From NCBI GenBank assembly GCA_021432635.1, contig MU270092.1:186001-250000 (forward strand): DNA of 64,000 nt, read 5' to 3'. Positions 44,276 through 56,459 of the stretch are shown here, piece by piece. The translations under genes were made by a program, and so were the position numbers. How positions within the stretch are numbered: the stretch's first letter is position 1; each line of letters begins with the position of its first letter. Source of the DNA: Thozetella sp. PMI_491. Its lineage: Eukaryota > Ascomycota > Sordariomycetes > Chaetosphaeriales > Chaetosphaeriaceae. The notes beneath the pieces were generated by a model. The model saw only the letters and a list, made by a program, of their open reading frames with translations. It searched no databases and was not told the origin of the DNA.

Positions 44276-47200
44276 ATGGTCTCTCTCATCCCCCGACTGC
44301 TCGGCAGTTCGCCGAAGAAGGCTACCGATGCCAACTTGGGGGCCCAAACAGCCAAAAGCGAATCTAACAAGGCGCTGGCCATCCAAGGTGGTCGAAAGGG
44401 CAAGGGCCCAGGACTTGCTGTGGACACTCAAGCGAGTCTGAATGACCAGAACGAGTTGAAAAAACGCGACTATGCCGCTGAGGCCACTGCCGAGCGCGAA
44501 GCTCTCGAAAAGGCATACAAGGAAGCGCTGGACCAAAAGCAGAGAGTGCATGACGAGGCCCCGAAGCGCTGGAAGAGCGATATTGTACCGGACGACGAGA
44601 TGTTCCAGAAAATCCTCGATGAGTTTCGCAAAGAGTTGGCCGATAGTAACAAATCCATCAGCAGCATCTTTGCAAATCACTTTACCGTCCACGAACAGGC
44701 CCTGCTCGTACCAGCCAACAGACAGGCGAACCCGGCACTCGCCAAGCTACAGGCTGTCAACCGGAAGCGGTACCAAGATCTGCTCGATTCTCCTCGGTTC
44801 GAGGCTTGGTCCGCTCGTGCCGATCTTGCCTTCAAGCTCACTCTCGTGCACTTCGGCCTGCCGGTCGCCCCCATGACCGCTGACTTTGGACAGAGTATGC
44901 AGCTTCGCGATGATGGTAGTGATGTGGAAGGCGACGCGGATGATGACGAGCCTTCGGGAGGCCACTTACGCTTCTTGAACAGCTATCACAAGAGGTTGTA
45001 CGCCGAAGATGAAAGACGAGGTGAGCAACATGCTCAGCATTGGTTCCTATACCGCGCCCGCTGACCGTTGTCCAGTCGCTGATCCGACCTTGGAAGCCTA
45101 CTATGAGATGGGAATGTTCGGCACCTTGCCCCACTCAAGCCACTCTCAAAATTATCCCTTGTCTCTCAGTCTCCGGGGCGGCGGATCCGACGCCGATTTT
45201 GATGAGGAAATGCAAGAATGCAGCCCAATGGAGACGACTTTCGGAAATGGGGCAGCCCTCGCGCTCACATTCATCGAAAATGAAAGGTTCACTTGTGAGG
45301 ACCTCGTCAATATGCGTGGTGGCATGATCGGCTTCAAGTCAGACTACCCCGGAACTTTGGGCACTGTGGACGATAATGCTTTTTTCGGCCGCTTTGGTCC
45401 CTGGCGGGATATCAAGCTCAAGTCTCTGCTTCCTCGGAGAATCGACGAGGATCCCGCGGCTCCTAACATCTGGCTTCCCCTCTACGGGGCCCAGGGCATC
45501 GTCTGGTTTGATCTGTACACGCTCGAGACCTTTGTCGATGCCGTGGATCGGCTTCTCAATCTTGACACCAGGGCCGGGCTGTCATACACTATCTCTATCT
45601 ACGAGAGAGACGTGGATTACAGCAAAATACTGGCCAAGATGAACTGGGAAAGGTCTAACCTGAAATGTGAAATCACCATAGCAGGTGAGGGTGATTTTTC
45701 AGAAGACAAAAAAGCCATCCGATGGCTGCAGGAGACTCTCCCTGTTGAAGCGGATAGCCTGAGGAAGTGGGCCATCTGCGTCTCTGCCGTTCATGATGAA
45801 TATCCGTCATATTTTTACGACCTGGAGACAACAACAGAGAATGTTATTAGTTTTACAATGGTATGGCCGGACAAGACGGAAAATCGCCCGGACGTTGCCT
45901 ACTTCAGGGTTCCCAACAATATGTCGGTTTGGACGTACACAAGCTACTACACGCCGTGGATGGCCCGGGTCTTTCGGCTTCTCACCCCCGGACGGCTGCC
46001 GGGCCGCCCGGGGAAGCCTGTAATCCCCGATGCTTTCTTCACCCTCACCGACACGTTGAGGCCGGATAACGCGTGGGTGTGTACCTACGGCGGTCTCGAC
46101 TTTCCCCAAGGTGCCTGGGGTGACGTTGTGGTGCAATTCAATGATCGGGATATGAAGGTCCGCGAGTTGTCTGGGACCTATGGCCCCCAGGCTACGAGTG
46201 GAAGTGCCCCGAGCACGGCGTTTAACATCTTCATGCCCGGCCATAATCGAAGCCCCTATAAGACTGCGACAAGGATCAACCATGCCGACGTCGGCGACAG
46301 AGAAACGGTGCAGAAAACCATCATCGAAATTCTCCGCTTCTCAACATCCCCTGACGCATTCAAATCGGTGGTCTCCATCGAAGTATGGATTCCAGGCGAC
46401 ACCTACTTCCTTGAGTCGCCAACCCAACGCCTAGTCTTGCCCTTCCAGCCCATCGGGAAAGACGACGAGGACCGAGATCCTGTTATAGAGCCCGTGGCGC
46501 TGCTAAGTTTGACTCAGAGGCTCGTTCAGTGGCGAGACTGGCTCGAGCAAAAGGGGTGGCTCCAGTCATTTCCCCAGTTCGTCACGATTCGACCACTGTT
46601 TGGAGAATATTTGATCAAGCTCACAAACGATCCCCATAACATGAAAGCGCCGGGGCTCGCCAAGAAAAAGACTACTCTCGAAGAGTTTGACCCCTCCAGG
46701 ATGTCGCTCAAGGACTTCCGCGATGTGCTGCATAGTATGGGAGCGAAGAGAGTGAGTCGCAAGTCGATGAAAGAAGACAGAACCGTGATTTCGATCGAGC
46801 AGCAAGGCCCCATCGACGCTGGCCTAATGTTCACGTCGGTCCGGGAGAGAATTGATGAGGTGTATTTCAACAAGCCCTCCGTAGCCATCACCGCGGACAC
46901 GACGGAGAAAGAATGGATCATGTTGCGCAAACTCGTCGTTGACCCGGACCTCGTGGTCAGCCTGGGGCCCGCGTCAGAGTTTGTTCCGCGTAAGTAGTCG
47001 GCAGGGGTTTACTTTTGTTGCATCCGTGAGTACTGATGGGAAGTAGATTTCGATGATTCCATGAATTTCGGCGTCAAAAACATATACGCTTACGGGAACA
47101 AGGAACTGTATCACAAGTCAGGTGGGATCCGCCCTGAACCAGAGCGGTACTATGACTGGCAACTATGGGAGAGAGATGCCTTGCCCAACCGTCCAACAAT

Positions 47201-49344
47201 GATGCCTGGTCAGGACGGTGACGCCGGTGGCCGTCGCAAAGTGCGGTTTGGGAACAGTGTAAAGCCGTCAGAGGCATCTGATGCTCAGAAAGATGTTAAG
47301 CCAAGCTCGAAAAGCGCCACTAGTAGCTATCCCAAGCGTGAGCACTATGTCAGTGACCATGCCATAGCACAAGCAGTGAGAGCCTTTTCCTATGATGGCA
47401 AACTGTCGGTCCAGGACCATCGCACGATCCCGATCAACGCGCCCCCGCTTGAGCAAGTCCTAGACTTAGGCAACACCAACCTACCAGTCATCTCGCTGGC
47501 CGTCCTGACCCCGACTGAGGTCCGTCGCCTGCAGGTCAGCCATTACGACATGCGAAATCTCGCCCTGGAACGCATCCACAAGTGTCCGTTCAAGGGGTGC
47601 AACATGACCTTCTCGCCCCGGGCGCCCGGCGAGCTACAGAATCATGTTGCGTTCGAGCACACACTGGAGAAGTGCAACTTCTGCGACGACCATCTCTACC
47701 AGCATTGGACGGAGGAGCTAAGAAATGCTCACTTTATTGAAAAGCATCGTGACCAGCTCAGTTTCTATGTTGATAATGAACACGATGTGGTGATGTCGGG
47801 CATGGAGATTCCGACTTCTAGCGGCGAACCGGATGTTGTGGGCGGATTTTATGCAGAGCGCGAGTCCTTGTGGCATTTCTGCGCGCGGTGCGGTCGCGAT
47901 CACCACGTCCTCAACGCACAGCTTGACCGCCGCCATCATGATGCTGTATGCCGCCCAAGCAAGAACATCCACTTGAACGCCGCCAAGACTTGGAAGACGT
48001 GCGAAGACTGCGGTGGGCGAGTGGACATAAACGTCGCGACGCGCGGCGTCGAGCATGCTCACCGGGACGGCATGCCCGAGGGTGAAGCACCCTACTGTCC
48101 AGAGTGCTCCCTGCCGCTGGGCTTGCTCAGTAAGTCATATCAAGAGCGGCATCGTCTCTTCTGTAAAGGCCAGGGAGTTGCTCTTGACGCCTTCTGCCCT
48201 TGGTGCAACGTGGGGCTTCCGTCGAGCCATAAGGAGAAGATGACGCATCTCCAGCTGTGTGACAGCATCCCTCTCGGTCGCTCATCGGGCCCTATCGACC
48301 TCGCCACGGGGGCGGCCATTGTCGAGGAAAGAAATCCCTACGGTACAGCCGAGGACATCACCGGCGATGGCCTAGGCTTTCACTTGAGAGCTGGGCTGAA
48401 GAAGCAGGAAGAGTAAGATCAACCACGAACTGAACATATACACGAGAGCTAACATTCTTCCCCACAGGACTACGACACAGAAAGGAAACCGCATATCTGC
48501 GCTGGGCGTATTGGGCAACCAGCTTAAGAACATACTGGGCAAGAACGGCGATCCCAAGCCTTCCGTGAAGGCAGCCGTCCCAGGTTTCGGGGGCAGTCCA
48601 GCTTCCAGGTTGACGTCTGGGGCCAAAGTGGCAGCCCCGGCTCCGGCTAAAGTAGCTATTCCAGCCCCAGCCAAAGCGGCGATTCCAACTCCAGCAAAGG
48701 CGGCGGTTCCAGCTCCAGCAAAGGCGGCAGTTCCAGCTCCAGCAAAGGCGGCGGTTCCGGCCCCAGCCAAGCAGGCCACCCCGGCCAAAGCTGCAGTTCC
48801 GGCTAAAGCTGCTACTCCAGCAAAAGCTGCCACTCCAACCAAAGCGGCCACTCCAACAAAAGCCGCTGTCCCAGCCAAAGCCGCGGCCCCGGCCAAGGCT
48901 GCGGCCCCGGCCAGATCAGCTGGCGTCAAGCGCAGACGACAGACGGACGCCGACGCCACCTACAAGCCCGGTTCCGATGAAGACGATGAAGAGGCCGAGC
49001 CAAGCCGGGCGGAAATTCGGCGCATCAAGGAGGCCCAGCAGTTCACTACTGACAAGGAGGCACGCGAGTACTACGCAACTACGAAGCGGCGGCGTGTCAT
49101 GGACCCGAACTTCCGCCCCGGCGGGGCCGGCGACGACCTAGACGACCTAGCGGCCGAGCCCGAGCCCGCAGACGTGTCCAAGGATGCGCAGACGCTCCGC
49201 GATGATGAGGGAAAGGAAGGTGGTGTCGGAAAGACTCCACCAAAGGAAGCAGGAAAGTCGAAGGTAGGAAGCGATCCTGTCGTGGCGCCGAAGCCAAAGC
49301 AACGCCTGACGAGACGGCGCGGGAGTCCTGCAAAGTCGGAGTAG
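44276..49344 (+). CDS. Large unrecognised zinc-finger protein with Pro-Ala-Lys repeat tail
   Basis: Four exons (44276-45020, 45076-46989, 47047-48412, 48468-49344) encode 1,633 residues with all phases consistent. I do not recognise the family. Residues about 60-130 are charged and helical (AAEATAEREALEKAYKEALD), probably a coiled coil. Residues about 330-880 are a globular region with many aromatic residues and no known motif. At about 1065-1130 there is a C2H2-like pair beginning CPFKGCNMTFSP and ending at CNFCDDHLYQHW. Further CxxC pairs, CARCGRDHH, CEDCGGR, CPECSLPLG and CPWCNVGLP, run to about 1310, so several metal sites are likely. Residues about 1395-1490 are near-perfect PAKAAVPA-type repeats, and the end is basic with KRRR motifs that could be nuclear signals. 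A chromatin or nucleic-acid role is inference. Confidence 0.85.
48640..48915 (+). repeat. Coding repeat encoding Pro-Ala-Lys units
   Basis: In-frame tandem units of 12 to 24 bases encode variants of PAKAAVPA, APAKVAIPA and ATPTKAA. They lie inside the last exon of the large zinc-finger gene. The composition is like a histone H1 tail. Unit count probably varies between strains. Confidence 0.85.
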
Positions 49345-49874
49345 TAGAGGATGGAGTTGTCGTTTTGTCATTCGTGCTTTAGAACCTGGCGACATCGTTG
49401 CATTTAGAGGGGTTTTGGCTGGGAAAGGAATCGTTTTGGGCAAGACTTAGCTGTCTTGGTCTTTCGTCTCGTCGAGGTACTTGCTTAACTGACATTGGGG
49501 CCGCCTGGGCAAGGAACATGGCCAGAGCTTAGGCACTCGCGTGTGCATATCATCTACCTTATCATTTCGAGATATCAACCTATGCCTTGCCAACTTCGCG
49601 AAACCAGGCGCGGATTCTCAGTGACCGGAAGCCAGATTAATAACCCCCTAATTTACAGCTCGAAGCTAACATGTAACTGAGCGCTCCACAAAAGAAAGCT
49701 TCTAGTATAAAGGCAACCCATTCATCATACGGTTGTACAACTGCCCTGTTCAGGTCGACACCAGCTCCTAGCATGGTATGTAGCCTGGTGGCCATCCTTA
49801 CGCCTGCCTACACCGAAGAAAGCAGCCTAGCAAGGATCGCCAGAAGATCCAACCGTCAAACGCCATCGACAATT
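49345..49874. other. Convergent intergenic region
   Basis: 3' ends of the large zinc-finger gene (plus) and sulfite oxidase (minus). No other feature is seen. Confidence 0.5.
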
Positions 49875-51971
49875 TCAGCGTGCCTTGTCTCCTCCTTCCG
49901 CGTCCTTTTTAAACCCGCAGCCGTACGCCTTCCCCGTAGACCATGTCACGCTGTTGCCATTACGAGTGCATTTTGGACACAGTAACACTCGGTGCCATGC
50001 ATTAGCCAGGTTCCCGCGCACGTTGTAGACGCTGCCGTGCGTCTCTGGCTGGCTGTTGTACGCAAGGTCGGTCGCTTTGACAACCACCGTCGTACAGTGC
50101 TTCCCGTCCGTAGCCTCTCCCCCCTTTGGCCACGCGAGTGCCGGGAGTTGCCCTATGTACCGCCAGCGCCTCCATGCCCAGAAATTGTTGCCTTTCGAGT
50201 CACCGTCGCCGGTGACAGGGTCCTTCAGCAGTTCGGCCTGGTCCCAAGTCTTGCCCCCATCGAGAGAGATGTCGACGCGGCTGACCTGGCGCCCCCCACC
50301 AGAGTACGCGTAGCCCTGGAGGGCGACAGGCTCGCGTTGTACCCATTCAGTGCATGAAGCGCCGTCGGTGAAGCCAACTCTCGCCGCTGTGTCAGCCAGG
50401 TTGGCGACTCCGCCCTTTTGCCCAGCTCCACCCACACCATTGACTTCCTTCGGTGCCGTCGCCATCCATGGAACCATGCCGCGTCGCACGCACTCTCCAA
50501 CCCACACTCCCGTGATAGCACTCGTGATGGGCATCTCTTGGATGGAAGGTGCCTTGTCCCAGTCTGGGTTGGCCCCTTCGTTGGGTCCAAAGGATTTGTA
50601 GTCGCGACGCTGCCACTGAGAGCTGCTCTCCTCATCCGAGATCACAATTTTAGACAGCCACTTAACGGATCGAGCAGCGACGTGGCCGGGCACCAGGGCG
50701 CGCAGCGGATACCCGTGATCGCGTGGAAGGGGCTCTCCGTTCATGCGGAAGGCTAGGATCACGTCGCCTCGGGGATCGAGGGCCTTGGCAAGGGGTATGG
50801 AGGCACCGTAGGCCTCAAGACCGGAGAACTGCACGTGATGGGTATTCGGGTTCGTGAGATCTTCCGAGTCAGAGTTGGAAGCGCCAATCGCTTCGCCTGC
50901 CTGAGTGAGTGCACTAAAGTTGGCTACTTTGAGGCCAGCGTCGACGAGAACATCGGCCAGTCGAACGCCCTCCCACTCGGCATTGCCAATGGCACCGACG
51001 CCCCATTGAAGTCCATTGGTCTTGCCGGCATGCCTGGTCATGTCGCTTCTCCTGTTGCCGCTGCATTGGAGTACGGCAGTAACCTTGTGCACCTTGAACC
51101 GCGTCTGGAGGTCCTTCAGGGTGTACCTCTTGAGCTCCCCGTCGGGGAGCTCAACGGTCAACCCATGCTCTCCGGCTTCTTCTTCCTTGACCACAGGCAC
51201 CCACATGTGGTTCCGCACGTAGAACAGCTCATTCGGCGTCTGGAATTCGCGGTCAAGCTCCAAAGTGGGTGGTTCTGCGTTGCGCGGCTTGGAGGTATGG
51301 GTAATCAACCGCCCATCCCGCACCGGATCTTGCTCGAACGGATCCTCGATGTCTTCGGCTGCCGGGTGGCCATCGACGAGATCTCCCACATGGATGAAAC
51401 CGATCAGGTACTGGGACAATATCTCGCGTACATGAGCTGAATTGTGGATCGTGAAGATCTTCCAGTAGGGTTCGATGCTGCCCCCAGCCGCCCTCAGAAT
51501 CACATCACCTCCCGGATGCGCCGGTATCCAGTCCGTGATATCGTACACCTTATCCTCGAATGTCACCCAGGGATTCGGGGACGAAGCGTCGTGTTTGCGC
51601 ACATCCGAGAGGCGGAATCGCGGGAGGGAAGGGTCACGGTCGTCACCTGTCGCCGGCGCGGACGCATGGTGGTGGAATTTATCCTCGTCTTGTGTCGAGG
51701 GCTGGGATAAGGCAAAGAGCGAAGCAACGACTCCGACAGCAGCGAAGAGCGTGAGAGGCGCCGCTCGCGGGGCTGATCGCCCTTTGCTGCCGCTCGGCTG
51801 CTGGGGACGCTGCGTGTTCCGGGCGGAGGCTCGAGGCTTGGCGGTAGTATGCAGAGGTCGACTAGTATGAGGTCGACATGATATGGAGAAGCGTGGAAAT
51901 GCGGGACTAGGTCCGTGAACAGCTTGTCGTAGTAGCCGGGACGTGATCTGCCCTGGCGCGAGAACTGCCAT
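49875..51971 (-). CDS. Sulfite oxidase with N-terminal cytochrome b5 domain
   Basis: A single exon encodes 698 residues. The enzyme oxidises sulfite to sulfate and passes electrons to cytochrome c, in the mitochondrial intermembrane space in known eukaryotes. The first 60 residues are basic and Ser-rich (targeting), followed by a likely membrane anchor, LTLFAAVGVVASLFALS. The cytochrome b5 domain spans about 118-195 with the heme ligand motif HPGG and a second histidine in FTIHNSAH. The molybdopterin domain has the Mo-ligand cysteine in VTAVLQCSGNRR and RDHGYPLRALVPGHVAARSV. The Mo-cofactor dimerisation domain follows (GYAYSGGGRQVSRVDISLDG). There is no FAD/NADH module, so it is not nitrate reductase. 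About 40 residues with a CPKC pair continue past NAWHRV, where most homologues end. Confidence 0.93.
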   Translation of the reverse strand: MAVLAPGQITSRLLRQAVHGPSPAFPRFSISCRPHTSRPLHTTAKPRASARNTQRPQQPSGSKGRSAPRAAPLTLFAAVGVVASLFALSQPSTQDEDKFHHHASAPATGDDRDPSLPRFRLSDVRKHDASSPNPWVTFEDKVYDITDWIPAHPGGDVILRAAGGSIEPYWKIFTIHNSAHVREILSQYLIGFIHVGDLVDGHPAAEDIEDPFEQDPVRDGRLITHTSKPRNAEPPTLELDREFQTPNELFYVRNHMWVPVVKEEEAGEHGLTVELPDGELKRYTLKDLQTRFKVHKVTAVLQCSGNRRSDMTRHAGKTNGLQWGVGAIGNAEWEGVRLADVLVDAGLKVANFSALTQAGEAIGASNSDSEDLTNPNTHHVQFSGLEAYGASIPLAKALDPRGDVILAFRMNGEPLPRDHGYPLRALVPGHVAARSVKWLSKIVISDEESSSQWQRRDYKSFGPNEGANPDWDKAPSIQEMPITSAITGVWVGECVRRGMVPWMATAPKEVNGVGGAGQKGGVANLADTAARVGFTDGASCTEWVQREPVALQGYAYSGGGRQVSRVDISLDGGKTWDQAELLKDPVTGDGDSKGNNFWAWRRWRYIGQLPALAWPKGGEATDGKHCTTVVVKATDLAYNSQPETHGSVYNVRGNLANAWHRVLLCPKCTRNGNSVTWSTGKAYGCGFKKDAEGGDKAR

Positions 51972-52816
51972 TGTAGTCTAGTTTCTCACTGCAGCGGTAG
52001 ATGAAGTCACTGAAACAGCGTACATCAAAAGGAACCTCCTATGAGACCTCCCATCCTTCGGCAGGACGACTAAGAGGCCTCGCATCTACTGTTAAAAGAG
52101 AGGGTTGAATATGCAGTGCCGGGTGGTACTGACAGGAAAGAAAGACGAGTAAGACAAGGCAGGGCAAATGTTCCTTATCAGAGAGACTGCGTATACCAAT
52201 CCGGGGTTAGATCTGAACAGGGCGGAACAGCCACGTCGAAGAAGGCTCGTGCTGCAATTTTAAAAACACGAAATGAGGCGAAAGCTTGTCCAACCAGGAC
52301 AAACACCCTAGACGAAGAGCATCACGAGACCTCATTAGGGTTACGAGATAGAACGCACCCGCTCGCACCTTCCACCGCTGGACGCTATGATATGTCGTCA
52401 CAGCAAGCAACCCCCTGCACGCTAAGATACCTACTAAATGTATCTACCTGCATTAGATAGTTACCTCCAGTCAAGCTAGCGTGGCCAGGTTCCAGTCCAC
52501 TGGAATGTGTTTTCATTGGCCGTGGAGCAGCACCTTACAAACTGATGTGCCAGGAGCACGCCAGGAGCAGCTCTACAATGCATCAAAATGTTCCGCGACG
52601 TGGTGACTCGAGAAGAAGCAATTAGGTCGGGTGCCGGAGCAGTCGCTATTTATCTCTCTAGATAGCTACCTAACCGCCGCACCGCCTGAACCATCCCGGC
52701 CAGTCTATGTAGCTGAATGCATCCTGTTACAGACTAGTACACGATTACAACAGTGTTGTACAATCCCATGAACGCGGGCCTTTCCCGCTCACCATAGCAT
52801 ACTCGCTCATGGTGCT
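51972..52816. other. Intergenic region
   Basis: Sulfite oxidase promoter (minus) and sequence beyond the RPN2 stop. It is AT-rich around 52400-52470. The frame at 52116-52460 has no features. Confidence 0.5.
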
Positions 52817-55800
52817 CTACTCGTCGTCCTCGGCATCTGTGAAGTACTCGAAATCGCCAGGGATAGGAGCCTCCTCATCACCCTCGCCGTCTTCATCAAC
52901 TGCAGTGAGCACACCAGCGGCGGCGGCGGCGCCACTGCCAGGGGCGCCCGCCGCGCCGGGGAACAGGCTGCTAAGCTGGGCACGCCCATCAGCGCTACGT
53001 GCGTTAAGCTGGAACAGCTCGTTGATGTCACGGATGCCATTGCCCGCACCGGGGCCGCGGAGAGCCTGAGAAAGCAGGCTCTGTCGCTGGGAGAGACCGC
53101 TGCCGCCGGCGCCGGAGGGGGCACCAGCAACCGGGGCCTTCTCGGTAGTAACCTTCTTTAGCTTCTCCTCGATTAGGGACTTGGGCTCATCTTCTTGGGT
53201 ATCGTGGAGCAGGAGCGGGCCACCAGTAGGCTAATAAGCGGTTAGCGATCGACACATAGCGCATGAAAAAACCAACATGGCTTACCTTCTTCACCGGCTT
53301 GTACCGGCCGACCGGGAAGCTAATGTACTTGAGCTGACCTGGCAGAACACGTGACATGTTCTCGATCTCGTAGCCCACCTTCTCCTTCTCGGCCTTCTTC
53401 TTCGAGTCAGGTGCGACGGAAGCTTCCTTCTCAGTGCTAGAGTCGCTTTCCTTCTTGGGCTCATCGGCCTTGCCCTTCTTGTCATCATCTACGTCCATCT
53501 TGTCGGCAGTGCCACCGCGCTGCGAGCTGCTCTTGGCTACGGTCGGGGTCGAGTCGATGTCCATGCTCTCGCGGCGCTGGGCGCGCTCTTTCTTCTGCGC
53601 ACGGCGCTTGGCATGCGCCGTTGTCGAGAGGATGGCCGTGCTGACAAGGGCAGGGCCTTCCTCGACCTTGATCTCCTGCTCAGGAGGATAGTCGAACAAG
53701 CTGGGACGGGCTGCGCAATGAAGCTTGAAGTCGGGGATCTCAAGATCGTGGTCGAGGCCAATGAAAGACGTAGGCACAAAGCTGAGCGACAGGAAGTGGG
53801 TGAATGGGAACCAGTACCAGTACTGGGTGAAGACAGCCATACCGACGATGGCAGGCATGTTGAGGTTGCCAGTCTGGGTCTGGAGACCGATGGTGCAGTT
53901 GCGACCACCAGCGTCAATGATGCCGAGTGCAAGGGCGGCGCCGAACTTCGTCATGGCATCTTCGTGGCGGTCGCCGACAACCTTCTTCAAGGTCTTGCGG
54001 ATTGAGGTAACCTTGGGGTTCATGGCCTCATTCTGCTGCGTCAGGATCATGGACAAAGCGATCAGAGCGCCTTGGCGCACGAAGTCGGTAGGATCCTTCA
54101 TCATCGGTTCCAGGAGATCGATGGCCTCATCCAGGCCGGTTCCGGCACACGCGATACCCAGAGCCATCGCCGAACCGTACCGAACGTGAGGGTTGTACGA
54201 CTCAGCGAGGAGTTCCACCATGCGTGGCACGCTTCCGGGCTTGCGGAAGAGGATGAAGCCGAGACTCATGACGGCAATGCGGCGGACATCGTCATTGACA
54301 TCGCTGACAGCGACGTGCAGGAGTTTGCGGATGGCCTTGTTGCTTCCTGTGCCACAGTAGGCCATCGCCACGGTGAGAATACCGCCGTACCTCAAGGTCG
54401 GGTCGGGGTCGTTGAGAAGCCCCTCGATCATAACATCGGCACCTTCCTGGCGGCCGAACATAATGAGGGCCATACCGATGGCACAACCACGGACGATCTT
54501 CTCGTGGGTCGTCTCGTGAGCATAGGTGAACATGACCTGGAGAGCCTCGGCGTTTCCGGTACCAAGCATGATGAGGCCCATGGCCAGTCCAACGGCCTCG
54601 CCGTTCAGCGCTGAGTCAGCAAAGAGCACGTCCTGGAGGTTCTTGAATATCTTCTCGTCTCCGGTGGCCATGCCGGCGATACCAAGGCCCAGGGCACCGC
54701 CGTGCTGGATGACCTCCTCCTCGGCCGAGGTGAACACGGCCTTGAGATAGTCGAGGGCATCGGCGCCGTGGTTGGCGTGAATCAAGCCGTAGGCGTAGAG
54801 TGCACCGCCTTGGCTGAAGATAGAACCGCTGCTGACGCTGCCCTGCCTGGGAAGATAAGGCTCCAAGAGCTTCCGCGACTGGGTGAGGTTACCGCGATGG
54901 ATGACGCCGAGCGCGGCGGTGGCTGTGAACTTGGACCAGTTTACAGCCTTGCCTAGCCAGTCCAGGTTGTCCCGGAAGAACTTGTCATGGGTTGTACCCG
55001 CGTTCATGAAGGCATTGCAGAAGGTGACTGCTGTGTGGAAGATGGAGTTGCGGCCCTCGAGACTGTCGCGGACCTTGTTCAGGATGCTCAGGTCGGTGCG
55101 GTTGTTTCGGTATAGGAACTCCAGGTTGAGCTTGATGGTCTTGCTTCCATCTAAGATCGATCGGATGTTCTTGTATGCGTTCTTCTTTGCCTTCGTCTCC
55201 TCATCCTCGGATTCTTCCTCGTCTTCATCGGCCTTGTCCTGGTCCTCAAGCAGAGGCTCGGTCTCGGCAGCCATCTCATCCTCTTCCTTCGGCTCCGCCT
55301 TCTTGGCCGGCTCGTCTGAGGGTAGGGACTTGATGACCTTGCCCAGGAACTCTTGCGTGCCGTTGTCGTAAAGATCGAACGCGATCTGGTAGGCGCTCGC
55401 AATCGCTTCTCGGTCTCCCTTCTCCACCAACTTGCGCAGCATCGTCGAGGCCTCTTCATCTGAGTCCAAATAGACGACGCACTTCGCGATCGCAAAGTAG
55501 TCTGGATTGGGTATGTCGTTGAGAAGGTCAAGGATCAGGCCCAGTATTTCGGTGCGGAGGCTGCGCTCCTGGACGATGTCCATACAGATGCTCAGGGCGT
55601 AGTCCATCAGCTCTTCGGCGTTGCCCTGGCCCGTCTCCCTGCTCTTGGATCGGCTACCATCTTCGCTCGCCTGCTTGATGACCTTGCGCAGCACCTCAAG
55701 GTTTTTGGCCTCGACGGCTATGCCGACAACCTGTCTATACTTGCCCTCCTTCAGGCAGCTCTCAAAGAGCTTCTTGATCACGTTTTCGAGTGCAATCTGT

Positions 55801-56459
55801 GTGTTGTGGTCGGTAATAGGCGCGATCGAGGCAGATCGTCCTTCCTTGGTCGGCTGGAAGGTGGGATCTAGGATGGCGTTGTCGGTCGAGGCGCGGGACA
55901 GAAGCGACTTGGACGGTAGCGTGACCTGGGAGAAGGGAGTAGTGGGCGAGATCAGGGCGGAGCCTTCCAGAGAGCCGGCCCCAAATGTGGTGGCAAGAGC
56001 CGGAAGAGAGATATCGTCCTTGGACTGCTTTGGGGGTGCGTGGTTCTTGGACGAGACCGCGATGTACTGGTCCACACACTTGGAGATGATGGTCTCCTCG
56101 AACTCGCCAGGAGCATCGAGCTTGAACAGAGGGCCAGCGGCAAGGGCAAACGTCATGCTCTCATTATAGGCCTGCAGGTGGAAGTACACTTTGGCGAGGA
56201 CCAATGCGGCCAGTTGGCGCTCGGGGAAGCTTTCGTCTTCGTAAAGAGCCTCACTGGGCGCAACCGGTCAGCGCAGCCTAAGGAAGGCCCGGAACAAGCT
56301 GGAAACAACTTACATCTGGCTCAACGCCCCCGCAACTTCGGTCCAGACTGTGTCGATGTCATCGTTCAGGGTTTTGAGGGCGAAGACCTTGAGCTCCGGT
56401 TCCTCGTCGGCCAGGAAGGCCAGCACTCCTGTGGCGGTTGTTGTGATGAGGCCAGGCAT
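52817..56459 (-). CDS. rpn2: 26S proteasome regulatory subunit RPN2 (PSMD1 homologue)
   Basis: Three exons (56459-56314, 56253-53286, 53230-52817) encode 1,175 residues. RPN2 is a scaffold of the base of the 19S regulatory particle. It starts MPGLITTTATGVLAFLADEE and continues YEDESFPERQLAALVLAKVY. The middle has an acidic insert (about 335-365) and then the toroid of PC repeats: GALYAYGLIHANHG, GGALGLGIAGMATG, EAVGLAMGLIMLGTG, LRYGGILTVAMAYCGTG, VRYGSAMALGIACAGTGLDE and others. A KEKE-like charged region follows at about 875-985, then SFPVGRYKPVKKPTGGPLLL. The tail is acidic (DFEYFTDAEDDE). It is longer than the yeast protein because of the insert and the charged region, as is usual in filamentous fungi. 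Confidence 0.97.

Noticed and set aside
44470..45134. Several minus-strand frames over the large zinc-finger gene
   Set aside because: They lie opposite exon 1 and part of exon 2, whose phases and downstream exons fit one long protein.
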